NCBI GenBank assembly: GCA_015689685.1
Contig: WVSL01000002.1
Coordinates: 186,001-250,000, forward strand
Reading direction: 5' to 3'
From: Rhodobacterales bacterium HKCCE2091
GTDB taxonomy: Bacteria > Pseudomonadota > Alphaproteobacteria > Rhodobacterales > Rhodobacteraceae
Length of the DNA stretch: 64,000 nt
Positions 25,078 through 32,774 of this stretch are shown here, one piece after another. Position numbers and translations under genes: made by a program. Position 1 is the first letter of the stretch, and each line of letters starts with the position of its first letter. The notes below the pieces were generated by a model, which saw nothing but the letters and a program-made list of their open reading frames with translations, did no database searches and was not told the origin of the DNA.

Positions 25078-25605
25078 ATGGGAACGGCGGTCACGGGGCG
25101 GGTCTGGAAATTCGGCGATCACGTTTGTGGCGACGACGGCATCATCGAGTACGAACTGGTGCGCGGCGGCTTCGGCAAGCCGTTCGACGAGGATGCGCTG
25201 CGCGATGTCTGCTTCCGCAAGCTGCGCCCGGAATTCAAGGCCGAGGTCCGGCCCGGCGACATCGTGGTCGGCGGCATCAACTTCGCCCATCACAACCACG
25301 TCGAGGTTCCGGCGGCAATGAAGGCCTCCGGTATCTCCGTCGTTGTGGTCGAGAGCTGCGAGACCGGCTTCATCCGCCGCGCGCTGAACCTCGGGCTTCC
25401 GGTCCTCCTGTGCCCCGGCATCGCTGGCTTCGCGGAGGACGGCGACAGGCTGAGCGTCGATCCCGCCACCGGAACGGTCGAGAAAGAAGACGGAGCCGTG
25501 CTGACCTGCCGCCCGATGTCGCCCCGAATGGTCGCGATCTGGCAAGCCGGCGGCGTGGTGCCACTGCTGGCGGAGGAATTCGCGGCGGCCCGGACCGGGG
25601 GCTGA
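25078..25605 (+). CDS. Aconitase-family small subunit with histidine-rich active loop, module 2
   Basis: 175-residue swivel-domain protein, paralogue of 9601-10116. Family layout: VWKFGDHVCGDDGIIEYELV, GDIVVGGINFA, ESCETGFIRRALNLGLPVLL and CPGIAGF. The CGSSREHA loop reads HHNHVEVP (His71, His72, Asn73, His74), so both Ser and Arg of SRE are gone, while HHxH is shared with module 1. It lies 3 nt after the large subunit and converges on the hydrolase gene. Confidence 0.85.
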   Translation: MGTAVTGRVWKFGDHVCGDDGIIEYELVRGGFGKPFDEDALRDVCFRKLRPEFKAEVRPGDIVVGGINFAHHNHVEVPAAMKASGISVVVVESCETGFIRRALNLGLPVLLCPGIAGFAEDGDRLSVDPATGTVEKEDGAVLTCRPMSPRMVAIWQAGGVVPLLAEEFAAARTGG

Positions 25606-25632
25606 GACCCGCCCGGGCGCGCCTGCCGGGCG

Positions 25633-26424
25633 TCACAACCCGGCCGCCCAGTCGGCGACGAGATCGGCGGTTTCCGCGGGCGTTTCGTCCGGAAAGCCGT
25701 GGCGAAGGCCCGGCAGCAGGCGCGTCGCCACCCGGCCGCCGAGTTCCACGGCGATCTCGTCGTGGCTCTCCCTTGGGCGGAACGGGTCCTCGCCGCCCAT
25801 GACATCGAGAACGGGCGCGATGCCGGTTCCGGACCACGCGGCGCGCGGCACGGTCCGGACCGCCCGGCGCTGCTCGGCCACGAGGTCGGGATGCCAGCCG
25901 GTCAGCCAGGACTGCGCCGGGACCGGCGAAGCGAAGAAGGTTTCCAGCAGCACGGCGCGACGCTCCGCCTCCGGCGCTTTTCCGGCGATGAGAAGGTCGA
26001 GCTTGCGGCCGAGATCGTCGGGATACCTGCGCGCGCCGATGGCCAGCAGCGCGACGCCGCGCACCGCGTCCGGGTGCCGTTCCGCGACGGCGCGCGCGAC
26101 CCCGCCGCCATAGGCATGGCCCGCGACGATCGCGGGCGCACCGCAGGATCGTGCGACCGCGGCGATGTCGTCGGCGAGATCCCAGAACGTCACCGCCCGG
26201 CGGGGCGTGCTGCCGCCGACGCCGCGGGGCTCCGGCAGGATCGCGCGGAACCCGCGCCCCGCGAGTTCGGTAGCCAGGGGAACGAGGTCGGAGACGCCCC
26301 GCCCCAGGGAGGCGACGAGGACGATCGGGGTGCCTTCCCCGGCCGCGAGGACCGAGATCCTCCCGTCTCCGACCGCCACGCTGTCCGAACGCATCCGAGC
26401 GGCCGGACCGGCGCGGTCAGGCAT
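25633..26424 (-). CDS. Alpha/beta hydrolase-fold protein lacking the nucleophile serine
   Basis: 263-residue alpha/beta-hydrolase fold protein: PEPRGVGGS, an elbow AGHAYGGG, and a C-terminal LRHGFPDE that could hold the base. At the elbow the nucleophile position is Ala104 (GHAYG) instead of Ser, Cys or Asp; I checked this in the DNA. It may be non-hydrolytic, a lyase, or use another residue. Last gene of the leftward TTT operon of module 2, overlapping tctA by 8 nt. Confidence 0.78.
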   Translation of the reverse strand: MPDRAGPAARMRSDSVAVGDGRISVLAAGEGTPIVLVASLGRGVSDLVPLATELAGRGFRAILPEPRGVGGSTPRRAVTFWDLADDIAAVARSCGAPAIVAGHAYGGGVARAVAERHPDAVRGVALLAIGARRYPDDLGRKLDLLIAGKAPEAERRAVLLETFFASPVPAQSWLTGWHPDLVAEQRRAVRTVPRAAWSGTGIAPVLDVMGGEDPFRPRESHDEIAVELGGRVATRLLPGLRHGFPDETPAETADLVADWAAGL

Positions 26425-27940
26425 GGTCGACCTCCACGTCCGACCGGGCGCGGCGCTTGCGCGGCCCGAGCACGACGACGGAGATCACCGACAGCACGAT
26501 CAGCGCGATGGCGATCGGGTGTTCCAGAAGCACGATGTAGTTGTCGTCGGTCAGGAGCCGGGTCTGCAGGATCGCCTTTTCCAGCTCCGGCGTCAGGATG
26601 AACGCGACGATGAACGCGACCAGTGAGTAGCCGAAGACCCGCATCACGCAGCCGAGCAGCGCGGTGGCGATCATCAGGTAGATGCCGAAGATGCCGCCCG
26701 CGGCGACGAAGGACCCCGCGAGGCAGAGCAGCATCGCGACCGGGAACACGACCGAGGACGGGGCCGAGACGATCATCGCCCAGAACCGCATCCCGAACTG
26801 GCCGACCAGCAGGTTGCAGAAATTCGCGATCAGCATCGCGCCGAACATGCCGTAGATCAGCCGGCCCTGTTCCTGGAACAGCATCGGGCCCGGCTGGATG
26901 CCGTGGATCATGAACGCCGACACCAGGAGCGCCGCGGCGATGTTGCCGGGAATGCCGAGCGTCAGGAGCGGGATCAGGTTCGCGCCGACGACGGCGCTGT
27001 TGGCGGTTTCCGTCGCGGCGATGCCGCGGGGATCACCGGTGCCGAAGGCCTCGGGGTCGCGGGCCGCCTGCTTGGTGACCGAGTAGCTGAGGAACCCCGC
27101 TGTGGTGGAGCCGAGACCGGGGATCGCGCCGATGATCGTGCCGATGCCGAAGGCGCGGATGGCGACGATCTTGTTGGCCAGCAGTTCGGACAGCGTGACG
27201 CCGCGGTCCTCCGGCGTTCCGCCGCGGACGCTGATCGGCGCTTCCGACACGCCCGAGGATCGCGCCGCGACGATGCTGAAGATGATCTCCGTCACCGCGA
27301 GCATCCCGATGCTCAGCGCGGTCAGGTGCAGCCCGTCGTAAAGCTCCAGCGCGCCGAAGGTGAAGCGGGTCGTCGCGGTGCCGGGGTCGAGCCCGACGCA
27401 GGCGGCGAGAAAGCCGAGTGCTGCCGCGGTCAGCCCCTTGATCATGGAATCGCCGAGCAGCGCGGTGATGACGGTGAAGGCGAGCACCATCAGCGCCGCG
27501 ATCTCGATCGGCCCCATCCGCAGCGCCACCACGGCCAGCGGGGCGGAAACGAGGATCAGCACGAGGTCCGAGGAAATGTCCCCGAAAACAGAGTAGTATA
27601 GCCCGTACTTCATCGCCTTCAGCGGCTTGCCCTTCTTCGCCATCGGGTGCCCGTCGAGCGCGGTCGCCGCGCTTTCCGGGGTGCCGGGGACGTTCAGCAG
27701 GATCGCGGGCACCGCGCCTCCGACCGTGCCGCCCTTGTTGACCGAGATCAGGAAGGCGATGGCGGTCAGCGGATCGAGCCCGAAGGTCAGCGGCACCGCG
27801 ATGGCCAGCGCCATGATGATCGACAGGCCGGGGGTCGCGCCGACGAGCTGGCCAAGCGCCACCCCGAGCAGGATGTAGAGCAGGTTCGTCAGCGTGATCG
27901 CGTCGGTCAGGCCCTGCAGGATGAGTGTGGGATCGAGCAT
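26417..27940 (-). CDS. TTT transporter large membrane subunit (TctA family), module 2
   Basis: 507-residue TctA protein. Signatures: GATPGLSIIMALAIAVPLTFGLDP near residue 34, NKGGTVGGAVPAILLNVPGTPESAAT, GTIIGAIPGLGSTTAGFLSY, and ETANSAVVGANLIPLLTLGIPGN. The tail is basic and acidic (PRKRRARSDVEVDHA) and cytoplasmic. It begins 31 nt after tctB. It imports an organic acid with the receptor at 28397-29347. Confidence 0.93.
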   Translation of the reverse strand: MLDPTLILQGLTDAITLTNLLYILLGVALGQLVGATPGLSIIMALAIAVPLTFGLDPLTAIAFLISVNKGGTVGGAVPAILLNVPGTPESAATALDGHPMAKKGKPLKAMKYGLYYSVFGDISSDLVLILVSAPLAVVALRMGPIEIAALMVLAFTVITALLGDSMIKGLTAAALGFLAACVGLDPGTATTRFTFGALELYDGLHLTALSIGMLAVTEIIFSIVAARSSGVSEAPISVRGGTPEDRGVTLSELLANKIVAIRAFGIGTIIGAIPGLGSTTAGFLSYSVTKQAARDPEAFGTGDPRGIAATETANSAVVGANLIPLLTLGIPGNIAAALLVSAFMIHGIQPGPMLFQEQGRLIYGMFGAMLIANFCNLLVGQFGMRFWAMIVSAPSSVVFPVAMLLCLAGSFVAAGGIFGIYLMIATALLGCVMRVFGYSLVAFIVAFILTPELEKAILQTRLLTDDNYIVLLEHPIAIALIVLSVISVVVLGPRKRRARSDVEVDHA

Positions 27941-27971
27941 TTGGCGGTTCTTCCGGACGGAAACGCGCGGG

Positions 27972-28400
27972 CTATGGAAGCGGGCGCTGGAAGGCGATCT
28001 CGAACAGCGCCCAGGTCAGGACCGGGGACGCGGCGATCGTGACGAGCAGCCAGTGCGGCCTTCGCTCGTACATCATCACGAAGCCGAACAGCGCCATCAT
28101 GCCGATCCCCATCGGGACGAACCCGACGATCGGCAGGGCGATGGCCGCGGCCACGAGGATCGCGAAGACGGCGAGCCCGCGCCCGAGACCGGGCCAGTCG
28201 ATGCGGTACTGCTTCGGCCCGGCAAAGACGATCTGCAACACGCCCAGCAGCACCAGGAGCCAGGCCGCCATCGTCGGGAACAGCGCCGGGTTGCGCAGCC
28301 GTTCCGGCGCCGCCGTGACCTCGTTCGGGATCAGGTACACGAGGAGGAAGACGCCGCCGGCCAGGACGGCGCCTCCCAGGATGTGATCGGTGCGGATCAT
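27972..28400 (-). CDS. TTT transporter small membrane subunit (TctB family), module 2
   Basis: 142-residue membrane protein with four hydrophobic segments. It starts MIRTDHILGGAVLAGGVFLL and has YLIPNEVTAAPERLRNPALFP between the first two helices. ATG 28400 overlaps the receptor stop (ATGA). Named by topology and position between tctC and tctA. Confidence 0.86.
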   Translation of the reverse strand: MIRTDHILGGAVLAGGVFLLVYLIPNEVTAAPERLRNPALFPTMAAWLLVLLGVLQIVFAGPKQYRIDWPGLGRGLAVFAILVAAAIALPIVGFVPMGIGMMALFGFVMMYERRPHWLLVTIAASPVLTWALFEIAFQRPLP

Positions 28401-29347
28401 TGCGCGAGGGCTTCCTCGTAGAACTCCGACGCGCCGGCGAGGAAGGTCGCGGTTCCCTCGGGCCCGAGATTGCCCGCATGGGTCTGCAGGTCGCTCATGA
28501 TCTGCGTGTAGGCATCGGAATCCGTGACCGTCTGCAACGCGCCGGCCAGGCAGGCCTGAATGTCGGCGGGCGTCTCCGAGGGAACGAAGAAGATGATGTG
28601 ACCATCGAGCGAAAAGCTCATCCCGCTTTCCAGGAGCGTCATCGCGTCGGGCGCGTAGGACGCCCGGTCCTGCGTCAGCGTCGCGAGCTGCACCATCGCC
28701 CCGGCTTCCAGCTGCGGGACATGCGCGGTGCCCTGCACGGTCGCGTCGACGTGGTTGCCGAGCGCATCGCGCAGCGCGGCGGAGGACCCGCCGCTCGGGA
28801 TCGGGATCAGGTTGACGTCGAAATGCTCCGCGATCTCGCGCACTGCGATCTCGTAGCTGATCGACCCGACGGAGACCGTGGCGCGCCCCTGCTCGCGGGC
28901 GAAGTCGATGAACTCCTCCAGCGTGTCGTAGGGTTTGTCCTCCAGCGCGACGAGTGCGTAGTTCAGCACCATGCCGGTGCCGAGGTAGGCGAAGTCGTCC
29001 CACCGGTACTGGATGTCGGGCAGTTCGTAGGGCGTGATCGCCAGCGTGGTGCTGGTGCCGGCGCCGATGATCATGCCGTCCGGGTCTTCGTTCAGAAGGC
29101 CGGTGGCCATCACGCCGCCGCCCGCGCCGGGAACGTTCTCGACCACCACGGTCCAGCCGCTCATCTCCTCGAGTAGGGACGCGAAGGACCGCGCGACGGT
29201 GTCTGTTCCGCCGCCGGCCTCGTAGCCGACGCGCATGGTGATGGCTCCGTCCGGGTAGCCTTCGGGGCAGTTCGCCACCTGTGCCAGTGCGGGCGCGGCC
29301 GGAATGGCGGCACAGGCGAGCACGAGCGGTAGAGACCGAAATTTCAT
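28397..29347 (-). CDS. TTT transporter periplasmic receptor (TctC family), module 2
   Basis: 316-residue receptor. The signal peptide ends near PALAQ (residue ~22). VGYEAGGGTDTVARSF and VVVENVPGAGG correspond to the ligand-loop motifs of Bug proteins. It is only distantly like the module 1 receptor, so the two transporters may take different ligands. RBS GGAGGGAGG lies just before the ATG, and an operator-like site is 20 nt upstream. Confidence 0.88.
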   Translation of the reverse strand: MKFRSLPLVLACAAIPAAPALAQVANCPEGYPDGAITMRVGYEAGGGTDTVARSFASLLEEMSGWTVVVENVPGAGGGVMATGLLNEDPDGMIIGAGTSTTLAITPYELPDIQYRWDDFAYLGTGMVLNYALVALEDKPYDTLEEFIDFAREQGRATVSVGSISYEIAVREIAEHFDVNLIPIPSGGSSAALRDALGNHVDATVQGTAHVPQLEAGAMVQLATLTQDRASYAPDAMTLLESGMSFSLDGHIIFFVPSETPADIQACLAGALQTVTDSDAYTQIMSDLQTHAGNLGPEGTATFLAGASEFYEEALAQ

Positions 29348-29366
29348 TATATCCTCCCTCCAAAAT

Positions 29367-29388
29367 ATCTATAGATCATATTTACAGC
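29367..29388 (-). promoter_or_regulatory. Candidate shared operator, site 5
   Basis: On the minus strand GCTGTAAATATGATCTATAG plus AT, directly upstream of the module 2 TTT receptor ribosome site. Its left half GCTGTA matches site 4 exactly. So near the ATG it would block initiation or early elongation if bound. Symmetry is poor. The remainder of the 29348-29651 spacer (304 nt) holds the receptor promoter and the terminator at 29560-29589; I see no gene in it. Confidence 0.42.
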
Positions 29389-29559
29389 TTTTTACGCTTT
29401 CAAGCGTTTTGTGCAGGCCTCTCAGTCGTCCCCGGCGGTCTCCTTCATGTGTCGTGTCGACCCGCATTCACTGGCTATTTGCCGATCCGGCTAGTGCGTT
29501 TCGCACCATCCTGCAGCACGGGCGACAGGCCCGATGGGGGCGGACGGCGCGGAATCGAA

Positions 29560-29589
29560 AAGGCGCCCGATGCCTTCGCACCGGGCGCC
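29560..29589 (-). terminator. Rho-independent terminator of the RTX gene
   Basis: Perfect 9-bp stem AGGCGCCCG/CGGGCGCCT with a 12-nt loop, read on the minus strand and followed by TTTTC. It begins 62 nt after the RTX gene stop. It is the clearest intrinsic terminator in the window. Confidence 0.75.
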
Positions 29590-29651
29590 TCGCTTTCGTG
29601 TCGTGGCGGTGTCGCGGCGGACGCGGGATCACGTCCGCCCGGTCGAGGCCG

Positions 29652-32489
29652 TCATTCGAAGATGAAGTTCCATTCCGAAAGCTGGTCGGCCTCCATGCCG
29701 CGGATCAGAAGCGTGTCGCCGTCGGACTGTAGCATCACGCCCTCCTCCGTATCGGCGGCGGAGGCGAGCAGCGTGGCGGCGTCCGCCGCGGCCACGATGA
29801 CATCCAGGGCTGCGTCGAAGTCCGCGATCACGTCGTTGCCGGCGGAGAAGACGAAGGCGTCGGCCCCGGCGCCGCCGTGGTAGACGTCGTCGCCCGCGCG
29901 CCCGTCGAGCCTGTCGTCGCCGGCGCCGCCCCAGATCGTGTTGGCGTTGGCATCGCCGGCCAGGTCGTCGTCATGGGCCGACCCCTGCAGGTTCTCGATC
30001 GAGACGAGGATGTCGCCCGCCGCATCGCCGGAATTCCGCCCGGCGGACTCGAGGTCGACGGTCACGCCGCCGCCCGCGGTCCAGTACGCCGCGCGGTCGA
30101 TCCCGGCCCCGCCGTCGAGCAGGTCGGCCCCGCCACCGCCGAGCAGGATGTCGTTGCCGTCCTGGCCGAACAGGGCATCGTCGCCGTTGCGTCCGTGGAT
30201 GTCATCGTCGCCGGCGCCACCCCAGATGGCGTTTCCCTTCCCGTCGCCGCGAAGGGAATCGTCGAAGCCGGAGCCCTGCAGCCCCTCGACCGAGACAAAG
30301 ACGTCGCCTGCCGCCGCGCCGGTATTCAGGTGCGGGAAGGCAAGGTCGACGAGCACCGCGGTCGCTGAGGTCCAGTAGGCCGCGCGATCGGCCCCCTGCC
30401 CGCCGTCGAGCAGGTCGGCGCCGTTGCCGCCGAGCAGGATGTCGTTGCCCGCCTCGCCGTGCAGCGCGTCGTTCCCGCCCCGGCCGTGCAGGATGTCGTT
30501 GCCGGCGCCGCCCCAGATCGGGTTCGCCCCGGCATCGCCGCGCAGGTCGTCGTTATGGGCCGATCCGCGCAGGCCCTCGACCGAGAGATAGCTGTCCGCG
30601 GCCGCGTGGCCGGTATTGAGCGTGGCCCAGGCGAGGTCCGCGAGCACGCCGGACTGCGCCGTCTCGTAGGACACGACGTCGAGCTCGGCGCCGCCCTGGT
30701 GCACGTCGGGTCCGGCCGTGGCTTCGAGGTCCGCGGGTTCTGCCGCATCCGGTTCCGGCTCGCTTCCGGCCGCGGTTTCGAGGATAAGCTTGCCCGTGGC
30801 GATCATCTCGCCGATGTCGAGCCCGGTCAGCTTCGTGAGCTTCACGAGGTCGACGAAGCCTGCGCCGCCCTCCGCGCCGTCCACGTCGACCTGCAGGAAG
30901 CTGCTGCCGCCCGCCTCGCGGATTCGGACGAAATCCGCCGCGTCGCCGATGTCCTGGCCGTCGAGAAGGTTCGAGACGTCGATGATGTCGCCCGCGTCGA
31001 AATCCCGGATGCGGTGGGGTTGGGAGGCGGACGAGAAGTCGTTGAAGAGGAACACGTCCTCCCCTTCCCCGCCGCTGCCGGCGACATCGCCCTTCGCGGC
31101 TCCGAAGAGGAACAGCTCGGCGGCGTCGGTGCCGGTTGTGTAGCCCGCGGCCTCGACCTCCTGTTCGGGGTAGACCACGGGGGGAACCTCGGGTTCCGGC
31201 GGATCGACGGGGTCTACCGGGTCAACGGGGTCTACCGGGTCAACGGGGTCGACCGGATCCACGGGATCCACGGGATCGACCGGGTCCGGTTCCGTGCCGG
31301 CGGGCTGGGTGACGGTCGCGCCGATGCCCTCCCACGGGTCGCCGGGAAGCAGGCGCCAGCCATCGGGGCCGATATCTCCGCCGACGGCGACGCCCACGAA
31401 GTGGTAGTCGACGTAGTTCGGGTTCGCGGGATCCCAGTCGACGATGACGTTGCCCGTCGCGGTCGCGCTTGCCGCGACGATCTTCGGCGCGATGTTATCG
31501 AACACGCTGACGTTTCGGACGGCGTCGTCGACCACGATCCGGGGCTCGTAGGATGTGTTTCCGCCCGATTTCACCACGAAGGCGTTGGAATTGTAGAGCA
31601 GGGTATTATCGGAAATCTCCACCCCGCTGGCGTTCATCACCCCGATCCCGTTGGCCGAGGCGGTGTAGATCAGGTTGTCGCTGATCGTCACGTTCCGGAA
31701 CGAGGCGAAGTCGCCGGTCGGGTCGTTCGGGTTGCGCATGAAGATGCCCTGGACCGACGAGCCGTCGCCGGTGTCGAGCACGTTGCCGACGATGGTGATG
31801 TCGGTCATCACGCCGGTCGCGGTGCTCGGCCAGAGCTGGATGAAATCGGCGTGGTTGTACTCGTTCGTGGTGCCGACGAAGTCGTGGAAGTAGTTGTCCG
31901 ACACCATGACGTTGCTGGAATCGACGAAGCGCAGCCCGTCGCCCTGCATCGTGTGCAGCTCGTTGCCCGAGAAGTCGATGTCGGTGCTGTCCTTGAACAC
32001 CACCCCCATCGAGTAGCCCGAGGCCTCGATGCCGGTGATGGTGATGTCGTCGGATTCCTGGACCATCGCCAGGCGCTCGCCGAGGATCGCGTTGCGGTCC
32101 GCGGGGTCGAAGAATTCCGTGCCGTTGGAGGTGAAGGTGACGTTCGCGATCTCGATCTGGGTCGAGTAGTCGATGTCCAGGTCCTGGTGGAAATCGGGCC
32201 GGTTCGACCCGATGCTGTCGACCGAGACGTTCGACACCTTCACGTTGTCCACGTCCCACAGCGCGATCCGGCTGATCTGCACCGGCGCGTCGGCGTCGGC
32301 CGAGGTGATGTGGACGGGATTGCTGCCGCCGGCCGCGAGGTCGATCTCGTCCCCGGCTGGGAAATCGGCGGCAAGGTAGATCGTGCCGCCGCCATTGGTC
32401 GTGGACAGGGCCGCGTAGGCCTCCGCCAGTTCCGCGGACGACGAAACCGTCATGGACGGCGCGTTGGCAGACAGAGTTTCAAAAGGCAT
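29652..32489 (-). CDS. Secreted parallel beta-helix protein with RTX repeats
   Basis: 945-residue putative type I-secreted exoprotein with no classical signal peptide. Residues ~20-340 form a right-handed beta-helix with many N-V-T/I-S-N rungs (for example VSDNYFHDF). A linker of repeated Asp-Pro-Val (residues ~402-430) follows. Residues ~445-565 resemble a type I secretion C-terminal target domain (TTGTDAAELFLFGAAKGD, RIRDFDAGDIIDVSNLL). Then come three ~90-residue repeats, each with NTG/NSG..AAGD..SVE.LQGSA and GGxGxDxL nonapeptides that bind calcium. Resembles AlgE-like epimerases or polysaccharide lyases in architecture, but no catalytic set is recognised. The paired ABC exporter at 32775-37067 is of MacB type, not a type I secretion ATPase, so the secretion genes are probably elsewhere. 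Confidence 0.85.
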   Translation of the reverse strand: MPFETLSANAPSMTVSSSAELAEAYAALSTTNGGGTIYLAADFPAGDEIDLAAGGSNPVHITSADADAPVQISRIALWDVDNVKVSNVSVDSIGSNRPDFHQDLDIDYSTQIEIANVTFTSNGTEFFDPADRNAILGERLAMVQESDDITITGIEASGYSMGVVFKDSTDIDFSGNELHTMQGDGLRFVDSSNVMVSDNYFHDFVGTTNEYNHADFIQLWPSTATGVMTDITIVGNVLDTGDGSSVQGIFMRNPNDPTGDFASFRNVTISDNLIYTASANGIGVMNASGVEISDNTLLYNSNAFVVKSGGNTSYEPRIVVDDAVRNVSVFDNIAPKIVAASATATGNVIVDWDPANPNYVDYHFVGVAVGGDIGPDGWRLLPGDPWEGIGATVTQPAGTEPDPVDPVDPVDPVDPVDPVDPVDPVDPVDPPEPEVPPVVYPEQEVEAAGYTTGTDAAELFLFGAAKGDVAGSGGEGEDVFLFNDFSSASQPHRIRDFDAGDIIDVSNLLDGQDIGDAADFVRIREAGGSSFLQVDVDGAEGGAGFVDLVKLTKLTGLDIGEMIATGKLILETAAGSEPEPDAAEPADLEATAGPDVHQGGAELDVVSYETAQSGVLADLAWATLNTGHAAADSYLSVEGLRGSAHNDDLRGDAGANPIWGGAGNDILHGRGGNDALHGEAGNDILLGGNGADLLDGGQGADRAAYWTSATAVLVDLAFPHLNTGAAAGDVFVSVEGLQGSGFDDSLRGDGKGNAIWGGAGDDDIHGRNGDDALFGQDGNDILLGGGGADLLDGGAGIDRAAYWTAGGGVTVDLESAGRNSGDAAGDILVSIENLQGSAHDDDLAGDANANTIWGGAGDDRLDGRAGDDVYHGGAGADAFVFSAGNDVIADFDAALDVIVAAADAATLLASAADTEEGVMLQSDGDTLLIRGMEADQLSEWNFIFE
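31202..31282 (-). repeat. Nine-unit 9-bp tandem repeat coding Asp-Pro-Val linker
   Basis: Nine tandem 9-bp units (such as GGTCTACCG and GGTCAACGG on the + strand) inside the RTX gene. They encode (Asp-Pro-Val)n, an extended acidic linker between the beta-helix and the RTX half. Units alternate in third-codon bases in part as an 18-bp period. It is in-frame, so copy-number change would only alter linker length. Confidence 0.85.
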
Positions 32490-32639
32490 TCAGGGTCCCC
32501 GTGGTGGTGGCGAATAGGCGCTGGAAGTGGCGAGCAACGTGAGGCTGCGGCTCGACCGGCCCGATATCGCCCCGCGGGTGAACGAACCCTGAAACTCGGG
32601 AGTTGTGCTTAAGTGTAGTTGCTAGAATTCGGGTCTAAC

Positions 32640-32724
32640 CGCGCGGAAATCCGCGGGCGACAGACGCCGACAGCGGGCCCCGCACGGGCCCGCCGATCCG
32701 GGAACATCCAGAGATTTCCGCGCG
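32640..32724. repeat. Nested inverted repeats upstream of the RTX gene
   Basis: A perfect 12-bp inverted repeat (CGCGCGGAAATC at 32640-32651, GATTTCCGCGCG at 32713-32724) encloses a second hairpin, GCGGGCCC/GGGCCCGC (32673-32693, 5-nt loop). The left arm is itself palindromic, CGCGGA-AA-TCCGCG (32642-32655). It lies between the RTX start and the exporter operon's end. It may be a structured terminator for the exporter operon or a protein-binding region. The rest of 32490-32774 holds the RTX promoter. Confidence 0.6.
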
Positions 32725-32774
32725 CTAGGCCGGGGCGTTAAACTCGCGGGTCCGGACGCCCGGCCCCCGCGCCG

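Noticed and set aside
29750-30700. Repeated GC-rich segments that could look like a CRISPR or tandem array
   Set aside because: They encode the three ~90-residue RTX modules in frame, with codon-level drift between copies.
31202-31282. 9-bp tandem repeats as a CRISPR or phase-variable locus
   Set aside because: Units are in-frame, encode Asp-Pro-Val and have no spacers; slippage would not shift the frame.
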